Assembly (NCBI GenBank): GCA_043228905.1
Contig: JBHGNT010000001.1
Location: 14,570,001-14,634,000, forward strand
Length of the DNA stretch: 64,000 bases
Direction of reading: 5' to 3'
Source: Azolla caroliniana
Lineage: Eukaryota; Polypodiophyta
Under the pieces are notes generated by a model, which saw only the letters and a program-made list of their open reading frames with translations, did not search any database and was not told where the DNA came from. Each line of letters begins with the position of its first letter. The first letter of the stretch is position 1. Below, piece by piece: positions 58,000 to 64,000 of the stretch. The position numbers and the translations under genes were made by a program.

Positions 58000-58432
58000 T
58001 GTTTACTCTTAGGGCCGGACAATGGCCTAACACAGGGTGTCTATGGAAGACACTTCAACAAAGGGGTGTTACGGCAACAGGATTAGACTCAATGCTTAAT
58101 CCGACTTAATTAGGTTACTTAGCAAGATCGTCCGTAACAATCACACGCGTAAGATATAACAATGAATGTAGAACGGCAATTAACACAGAGAGATAACAAC
58201 ACTAAGCTTTATTAATTAACCGCTGCTCATTACATCGTATCTGGGCCTTTAAATAGGTTTCCGGTCTGTAGTACAAAACGGTGCCATCCGCACCTGTTCG
58301 GGATTGGTCCGGATCCGGAACGGCATACCGGTTCCGGTCCGTCCGTCCACACTCATAGCTTACTTACAACCATTCCTAATAATTAAATAACTCCTCGTTT
58401 CACACTCTGGACTCCTTTGCCGGCCGATAACA
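58000..58432 (-). repeat. G4 5' LTR
   Basis: 433 bp matching 49332-49758, followed on the low side by the primer region. Confidence 0.92.
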
Positions 58433-58437
58433 GGAAA

Positions 58438-59094
58438 CAGGTCCCTCCGGATGGTGAAGACCCGGTGAGAACCGGATGAAGAGTACCCGACTACGGAGAG
58501 TCGGATGGTGCAGACACGGTGAGAACCGGATGAAGAGTACCCGACTACGGAGAGTCGGATGGTGCAGACCCGGTGAGAACCGGATGAAGAGTACCCAGAT
58601 ACGGAGAGCCGGATGGTGCAGGCTCGGTGAGGAGTGCTCACCGGATGAAGAGACATATTCGTAAATATGTTTCTGAGAGTCCATCGTGGCTATATTTGTA
58701 AATAGCCGAAAAGTCATATTAGTATAAATATGACTTAGGGCAAACTTTAGTTTAGGGTTGTTGTCATTCTTGTTTGCGCAAGATCAGAACGCGTAACTGT
58801 GTACAGAGAGAGAGAGAGAGAGGAAAAGGTTGTTGCCTCTGTTGTAACTGCCGGCTGTGGCGAAGATAGAAAGCTCGAGGTTGTTGCCTCGGTGCTTTAC
58901 TGTTGTACACTGTAACATAGTGATAGTTTGCAGCCTGTGGGCTGCCGTGGTTTTTCCCTAGTTTGGGTTTTCCACGTAAACATCCCGTTTACTCTTCTCT
59001 TCACTGTGTTGTGCATTCACTCCCCATTTTCTGTGTTTGATTCTAAGCTCGGTTGTGGCCGAGCGTTGTTCATCGGAGCGTGTAGTTCCTGTCA
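58438..59094 (+). repeat. Remainder of the Copia-3 3' LTR
   Basis: Resumes after the GGAAA duplication at CAGGTCCCTCCGG and runs to TTCCTGTCA. About 32 bp longer than the 5' copy because it has one more minisatellite unit but a shorter GA run. Confidence 0.92.
58441..58640. repeat. Minisatellite in the Copia-3 3' LTR
   Basis: About three units of roughly 57 bp: GAAGAGTACCCG, CTACGGAGAG, CGGATGGTGCAG, CCGGTGAGAACCGGAT. The 5' LTR has about two (44695-44840). Confidence 0.88.
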
Positions 59095-59099
59095 CTAGG

Positions 59100-59142
59100 A
59101 TTTCCTAAATTTTGCATTCATGCCCGTTAGATGTGCACGCGT
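59100..59142 (-). repeat. G2 5' LTR, middle piece
   Basis: ATTTCCTAAATTTTGCATTC to GCACGCGT. Matches 38068-38104 of the intact 3' LTR. Bounded by Copia-3 and GagE. Confidence 0.9.
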
Positions 59143-59932
59143 TGTCGTAGTGTATTTCGTACACTACGTGAAAAAGTAAAAATAATATAAATGATTTAAT
59201 TACATATAAATAAATAAAATAAGAATATCAAAATATTTATCACGTGCATAGGGCAAGATTCGAACCTTGTACCTCCACGTAGCCAAACCTCAACTTTACC
59301 ATTATGCTACCTTATCTTTAGTGTTCTATAAATAGATTTAATAACTATAACTGCTTTATTTGCGCCTACCTTTATTAAAAGGTAAATCATGTATTTTTAG
59401 AGTGCGTGAATATTTTATAGAAAAACGCAAGCAACTAAAAAGTGACTCATGCACATCTAGCGTGCATGAGCACTATATTTAGCAAATAAAAGCAAGGATT
59501 AGAAAAGCATCACATGCACATTTAGTGTGCATGAACATATTAGAAAAAAAGCATGTAGCTATGCTTAGTCTCTCCCATCACTACATAAGGATGGGGAGCA
59601 CAATGTAATAGGCGTGTGAAATATTTGGAAATTGGATATATTTCCGAAAACACCAACCGATTAATATAATCGTGGGATTCACGAAAATAATATAATCTAT
59701 ACTTGTGGGATTCACAAGTTTCTTATATATTTCTTTCAATCTAAATACATATTCTTATCTAAATATTGATTAATCGAATAAAATACACTCGTGGGATTCA
59801 CGAAATTTCTATCTCTCTTTCTAATAATCTATTTATTACTAGCCTCATCTCATATTCTTCTTTCTCCTAGTCCAAAACCTCGGCGGTTCCCACCCGACTC
59901 ACGCAAACGATCTGGAGCCGAAAGGCACGACA
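59143..59932 (+). repeat. GagE 5' LTR
   Basis: 790 bp, TGTCGTAGTGTATTTCGTAC...GGCACGACA. The first 25 bases form a hairpin (CGTAGTGTA/TACACTACG). Three GTGGGATTCAC hairpins in the U5 side: 59671-59683, 59702-59718, 59789-59803. After it: CAGTTGGTGAACCCAACGTG, a primer-site candidate whose tRNA I cannot name. Confidence 0.93.
59257..59309 (-). other. tRNA-like segment in the GagE 5' LTR
   Basis: Minus-strand A box TAGCATAATGG (59299-59309) and B box GGTTCGAATCT (59257-59267), antisense to the element as in G2. Confidence 0.5.
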
Positions 59933-59970
59933 CAGTTGGTGAACCCAACGTGAAGGCGGGTGGCAAGGAG

Positions 59971-62031
59971 ATGGAGAATCAACAAGAGGCAATGAGCATA
60001 ACGATGATGATGATGTTCGAGCGGATGCTACAAGAACAACGAGTGATGTCGGAGATCACGGGGGCAGTAAAGCGGCTCGTACAACGAAACGGACAATTCA
60101 ACGGAAACGATGTGTCACGCTATCTACATGACTACAAGGCGGAGATGATATGATGTGGGATACCGGAAGGATTGCAAGTGAAATCCTTCAATCGGGTGGC
60201 CACGGATGAGCTACAAGAGAGAATCCACAAGATACGGCAACAAAACTCGACATGGGGGTCATTCGAAGAAGCTTTACGAGAGGCATATGATTACAAGAGA
60301 TCAAAGGGACAAGATCGGCGAAAATTCGACGAATGGGTGGCATCGGAGAAGACCCACCGAAGTGCAACACAAGCATTCCTAGAGTTCGAGCATCGTCTTG
60401 CTCAACTCTCGGAGCGGGAACAACGGTTGGTGGGGGAGGATAAAGTCCTAATGTTCGTAAAATCGATCGATCAAAAAGAAAGGATGGACATCGGGATCGA
60501 ACTCGAAGACGATGACGGTACGAATGGTCTTACCGAAAATTGGGCCGAAGTCCAAAGGGTATGCTGGAGACATGATGAGAGGAAGATGAGAATCTTGTCA
60601 ACGACATGGCCGATGAAGGATGGTCGATTGAAGACAAACGATGGAGCCGATATGAAGGCCGAAATACAACATGATGGTGCGACAGAAGAGGGTGTAAAAC
60701 AAGCTACCCTCTTGTCTTGCGAAAGAACAACGACAAAGGATAAGGCCAATAACCCAAGTGTAGAAGAAGATTTCAGAATACAAGTGTCCGAAACATCGGG
60801 TGAAAAAGGGGTAAGCATAATTGATGCAGTGAAAGAGAGCAAGGAGGACTTGATTGAGGAGGTCACCATGAAAGATGACATCGAATTGAAGGTGGCTATG
60901 GACGAATCAACGACGGATGGCCATATCGAGACTTCCCCACCACTAATTCTAGAGACTCCGGCGGTTGCGTTCGAAAGGCAACGTGAGACCGAAGAGACAG
61001 AAGGTGGCGGAGAGAAAACAAAGGTCGAAGTCGATGCATACGACGGAGAGATAGCCGAGAATATGGCTATGGGTGAAACAATGGAGGATGATAATACCGA
61101 GGATTCCTACCCACTAATTCTAGAGACTTCGGCAGTTGTGTCCGAGAACCAACGTGAGACCGGAGAGACGGGAGGTGGCAGCAAGAAAGGTAAAGTCGGA
61201 AGCCGGTTTGGATGGAAGGTGATCCGGACGGGATTCCGATCCGAAAGAAAGCCGAACCGGGTAAAAGAGGATTCGACCAAAAGTCGACCCGAAAGAAAGA
61301 CGAACCGAAAGGAAGAGAATTCGGCCGAAAGACGACACAAACGAAAGCCGAACCGGGCGAATGAGGATTCGGCCGAAAGACGACCCGAAAGAAAGCCGAC
61401 CCGAAAAGGGGTCGACTCGGTCAAAACCGATCGACTGAGTTTGACTTGGCCGAACGCGAATATGGATGGAAGCCGACCTAGCCGAAAGCCGATCGGACGA
61501 GACCGATCCGGAAAGAAGCTAATCCGACTCAATCGGAGGTTGGACCGGTCGAGGCTGGTGAAAACAAGGAAAAGAAAGCCAACTGAAACCGAATCCGATA
61601 GATCGAAACCGAGCCGGAAGGAGACCAACTCAATCGAAACCGAACAACCGATTCCGATTCGGCCGAATACGAATCTGATCAGAAGCCGATCAAACCGAAA
61701 GTCAATCGGACGAGAGCGATCCGGAAAAAAGTCAAGGTTCATGAAGACAAGAAAGAGGCCAGTAAAAGACACTACCACGAATGACAAGGGCCAAGAATAT
61801 GACGAGAGAGAACAAAGAATATGGTGGATCGGATGGCGACAATGGTTCGGGTGGAAAGAATGGGTCTACTCAAAATGGAGAGACAAAGTTGACATAGCAG
61901 GACAAACAGAGGATGAAGGGGAGACAACGAGCATCGGCAACTTCGGCACATACCGGAGGATGTGCGGGTTCGGAGGGGGCGAGTGTCGTAGTGTATTTCG
62001 TACACTACGTGAAAAAGTAAAAATAATATAA
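59971..62031 (+). pseudogene. GagE protein: Gag-like head, charged repeats, Trp-rich tail
   Basis: Start ATG 59971 (MENQQEAMSITM), aligned with the G2 gag start; one TGA at 60151-60153, where G2 has CGG (Arg). Residues to about 190 match G2 Gag (VKSFNRVATDELQ, QNSTWGSFEEAL, GEDKVLMFVKSID). No zinc knuckle. Then an acidic region with two copies of a PLILET-SAVV-type repeat (near 60945 and 61110), a strongly basic region with repeats of ERKPNR-x-x-EDSAERRP (61240-61420) and SRKPIGRDRSGKK (61470-61730), and a Trp-rich tail WWIGWRQWFGWKEWVYSKW (61822-61878). The frame ends inside the 3' LTR at 62031. The basic region may replace the knuckle for RNA binding; that is inference. Confidence 0.85.
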
Positions 62032-62773
62032 ATGATTTAATTACATATAAATAAATAAAATAAGAATATCAAAATATTTATCACGTGCATAGGGCAAGAT
62101 TTGAACCTTGTACGTCCACATAGCCAAACCTCAACTTTACCATTATGCTACCTTATCTTTAGTGTTCTATAAATAGATTTAATAACTATAACTGCTTTAT
62201 TTGCGCCTACCTTTATTAAAAGGTAAATCATGTATTTTTAGAGTGCGTGAATATTTTATAGAAAAACGCAAGCAACTAAAAAGTGACTCATGCACATCTA
62301 GCGTGCATGAGCACTATATTTAGCAAATAAAAGCAAGGATTAGAAAAGCATCACATGCACATTTAGTGTGCATGAACATATTAGAAAAAAAGCATGTAGC
62401 TATGCTTAGTCTCTCCCATCACTACATAAGGATGGGGAGCACAATGTAATAGGCGTGTGAAATATTTGGAAATTGGATATATTTCCGAAAACACCAACCG
62501 ATTAATATAATCGTGGGATTCACGAAAATAATATAATCTATACTTGTGGGATTCACAAGTTTCTTATATATTTCTTTCAATCTAAATACATATTCTTATC
62601 TAAATATTGATTAATCGAATAAAATACACTCGTGGGATTCACGAAATTTCTATCTCTCTTTCTAATAATCTATTTATTACTAGCCTCATCTCATATTCTT
62701 CTTTCTCCTAGTCCAAAACCTCGGCGGTTCCCACCCGACTCACGCAAACGATCCGGAGCCGAAAGGCACGACA
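61984..62773 (+). repeat. GagE 3' LTR
   Basis: 790 bp; differs from 59143-59932 at about four places, mostly C/T or G/A. Preceded by a purine tract GGAGGGGGCGAG. Its own tRNA-like block lies at 62098-62150 (minus). Confidence 0.93.
62098..62150 (-). other. tRNA-like segment in the GagE 3' LTR
   Basis: Minus A box TAGCATAATGG (62140-62150), B box GGTTCAAATCT (62098-62108); one base weaker than in the 5' LTR. Confidence 0.5.
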
Positions 62774-62877
62774 GCGTAATTTTATTAGTGTGCATATAAA
62801 TAAAGTTTTAACGCATTCTAAAAACGCGTAATTTTATTAGTGTGCATATAAATAAAGTTTTAACGCATTCTAAAAAT
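62774..62877. repeat. 52-bp tandem duplication beside the GagE insertion
   Basis: GCGTAATTTTATTAGTGTGC to GCATTCTAAAAAC occurs twice (62774-62825, 62826-62877). The other G2 LTR has it once. The first copy starts exactly at the GagE target duplication. Confidence 0.88.
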
Positions 62878-62960
62878 GCATGACTTACCTTTTAATAAAG
62901 GTAGGCAAAAATAAAGGTTTTATACGTATTAAATCTATATTTGAAACACTCACAATAAGT

Positions 62961-63014
62961 TAGTATAATGGTAAGGTTGGAGTTTGTTTGTGTGGAGGTG
63001 CAGGGTTTGAATCC
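62961..63014 (+). other. tRNA-like segment in the G2 5' LTR
   Basis: A box TAGTATAATGG (62961-62971) and B box GGTTTGAATCC (63004-63014). Confidence 0.5.
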
Positions 63015-63241
63015 TGCCCTATGCATGGAATAGAAATTTTAATGTTTCTTTTATTTACAATTGTGTCTCTTCATCCCGTAAGAGACTCTCACCAGCCTTC
63101 TTCATCTGGCTCTTCCTTGCCGGTTTGCCATTTCTTCCTTGCCGGTCCCTCTTCGTCTGGTTCTCACCGGGTATTTCATTTTCTATCCGAATGGAAAAAA
63201 TGCAATTTCCACGTAGTGTGTGAATTACACTACGACAACGT

Positions 63242-63654
63242 TTTTCACTCGCTTGTTGTAACCACCCGTTGTAGATTGGTCTCCTGGCAACAACCATATT
63301 CATGCTTCATTCGGTTGATCGACATTCGGGAGGATCAGTTGGATCCGTCCCTCTCATCGATGTAGTCACCCGAAGCAGAATCGGCCCAAACAATCAGTTT
63401 CTTGTAATCGGTATTTGGCATACAATCAGAAGCTAACCGGGTTCACTCTGACTCGGCAACATTCGGGAAGATCAGCCGGGTCTGTCCCTCAAGTTGCCGG
63501 AGTCACTCTGAGCAAGTTCAGCAACAAGTATCCGAAACCAAACTGACTCGGGTTCAAAACCGACTAGAACGATATCGGGTGAGCCGACTGGCTGCACCCC
63601 ACTAAGGTTTGTAGTCAACTACGAACCGAGTCTTCCCAACCGAAACCGAATTAG
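63242..63654 (+). other. Copia-4 leader, continued
   Basis: Closely follows the Copia-2 leader in order and wording (ATTCGGGAGGATCAGTTGG, CACCCGAAGCAGAATCGG, AACGATATCGGGTGAGCC). Untranslated. No gene. Confidence 0.8.
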
Positions 63655-64000
63655 ATGGCATCAACATCCAGCTCATCGTAAATGAGTCTAAGGAGGTTCG
63701 ACGGTTCGAACTTCAACTTCTGGAAGGAACAAATGCAGGACTTTCTTATAGTCAAGGGTTAGATAGACCCGATTGAGAATGAAAATCCTCCATAAGCATA
63801 CAAGGCAAACGAGTGGCTAAAGCTGGACAGAATTGTCTGCGCCACGATTCAGATGCACTTGTCGGAGTCAGTGTACTTTTCAGTGCAATCATGCACAACA
63901 ACTTTTGAACTATGGAAAACAGCGTTAGAAACTTATGAAAAGAAGGTCGCTGCAACAAAGATGTATCAATCCGGTGCCTCTACAACTTGCGGATGAAAGA
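63655..64000 (+). pseudogene. Copia-4 gag, N-terminal part, cut by the window end
   Basis: ATG 63655 (MASTSSSS), then RRFDGSNFNFWKEQMQDFL, ESVYFSVQSCTTTFELWKT and YEKKVAATKMY, closely matching Copia-2 Gag. Stops at 63679 and two more within about 50 codons (after IVKG and after ENPP); a frame change near 63965. Confidence 0.88.

Larger units (their letters stand above)
49332..58432 (-). mobile_element. G4: Tat/Athila-like Gypsy with extra ORF
   Basis: A 9.1-kb minus-strand Gypsy in the Copia-3 3' LTR. Duplication GGAAA at 49327-49331 and 58433-58437. 5' LTR 58000-58432, 3' LTR 49332-49758 (about 3% different plus a 6-bp indel). The primer region, minus TTTTTGGCGACCACGATTCC after the 5' LTR, resembles the TGGCGCC-type sites of Tat/Athila elements. 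Order: gag, protease, RT, RNase H, integrase, then an extra ORF. Broken at several points but far better preserved than G3, and homologous to it from end to end. Confidence 0.94.
44665..59094 (+). mobile_element. Copia-3: Copia element, split by G4
   Basis: A plus-strand Copia element in the G2 5' LTR. The target duplication is CTATG (44660-44664) and CTAGG (59095-59099), one base changed. The 5' LTR is 44665-45299, the primer site TGGTATTAGAGC is at 45303-45314, and the polypurine tract AAGGGGGAG is just before 49320. The 3' LTR is broken after 10 bp by G4. gag-pol is present in Copia order but carries at least seven disabling changes. Confidence 0.93.
59143..62773 (+). mobile_element. GagE: gag-only non-autonomous Gypsy-type element
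   Basis: 3631 bp with two 790-bp LTRs (about four differences) and the 4-bp duplication GCGT (59139-59142, 62774-62777). The undisturbed site GCACGCGTAATTTT is visible in the intact G2 LTR near 38097. The internal 2.05 kb has a G2-like leader, a Gag-like frame and a G2-like 3' end (GGATGTGCGGGTTCGGAGG then GGGCGAG), with no protease, RT, RNase H or integrase. LTRs are homologous to those of G2 along their length. It fits the class of terminal-repeat elements that keep only gag. Confidence 0.93.
37691..63237 (-). mobile_element. G2: Gypsy element with no chromodomain, host of three insertions
   Basis: A minus-strand Gypsy element. 3' LTR 37691-38526, pol 38514-41460, an inverted foreign fragment (41461 to about 43115), gag 43116-44255, and a 5' LTR in three pieces (44294-44664, 59100-59142, 62774-63237). 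The 4-bp duplication ACGT flanks it. The leader begins AGTGGTGAAACCGACATG after the 5' LTR; I cannot name the primer tRNA. The purine tract is minus AGAGGGGATGAG before the 3' LTR. The integrase type (DLTNQVEGRAL, CRYGCVG-x-VIADRGELD) is distinct from G1, G3 and G4. Confidence 0.92.
62774..63237 (-). repeat. G2 5' LTR, U3-side piece
   Basis: Matches 38100-38526 to the end TACACTACGACA, followed by the ACGT duplication and the resumed Copia-4 leader. A 52-bp segment is present twice in a row at its start. Confidence 0.92.
37114..64000 (+). mobile_element. Copia-4: Copia element split by G2, 3' end outside the window
   Basis: A diverged relative of Copia-2 on the plus strand. It has a 5' LTR (37114-37418), an initiator-Met-like primer site TGGTATCGGAGC (37421-37432), a leader to 37690, then G2, then the leader again from 63242 and a gag start at 63655. 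The G2 insertion made the 4-bp duplication ACGT (37687-37690, 63238-63241). The insertion site in G3 gag is at 37113. Confidence 0.88.

Noticed and set aside
61107-61787. 226-codon minus frame in GagE
   Set aside because: Antisense of the Arg/Lys/Glu-rich repeats; Phe/Ser/Leu-rich composition follows from that.

Overview
The window is plant-type nuclear DNA that is almost entirely LTR retrotransposons stacked inside one another. The evidence for a plant is Copia and Gypsy elements primed by initiator-Met tRNA, one Gypsy element with an integrase chromodomain, two Tat/Athila-like Gypsy elements with an extra ORF after pol, and split, intron-bearing remnants of host-like genes. No single-copy gene fixes the species. 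The mix of element types plus a ParB/DNA-methyltransferase-like gene remnant makes me lean to a large-genome non-seed streptophyte (fern, lycophyte, bryophyte or charophyte), but this is a weak inference.

Layout. 1-1625 and 13749-16092 are old, decayed sequence with Gypsy remnants. They flank Copia-1 (1626-13748), which is itself split by a chromodomain Gypsy, G1 (3055-10058). 16093-26180 (minus strand) holds scattered exons of a decayed gene with a ParB-like domain and a beta-class DNA methyltransferase domain. Its last exon is split by Copia-2 (16202-21634, minus). 26990-27637 (plus) is a second decayed gene, cut by the 3' LTR of the Tat-like Gypsy G3 (27638-37113, minus, continuing beyond the insertion).

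From 37114 to the end the nesting is five deep. G3 is split by Copia-4 (37114 to past 64000, plus). Copia-4 is split by Gypsy G2 (37691-63237, minus). The 5' LTR of G2 is split by Copia-3 (44665-59094, plus) and separately by a gag-only element, GagE (59143-62773, plus). The 3' LTR of Copia-3 is split by a second Tat-like Gypsy, G4 (49332-58432, minus). Almost every layer closes with a 4- or 5-bp target-site duplication that can be read directly.

How the parts work together. No element has an undamaged polyprotein. G1 and Copia-2 nevertheless have LTR pairs that look identical, so they probably moved using proteins supplied by other copies. GagE shares LTRs, leader, Gag and 3' end with G2, and both made 4-bp target duplications, so GagE looks like a pol-less dependent of a G2-type element. 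LTRs of this group carry an embedded antisense tRNA-like segment with A and B boxes and conserved small hairpins. These, GagE's unusual charged and Trp-rich protein, and the ParB-methyltransferase remnant are the most interesting signals here.
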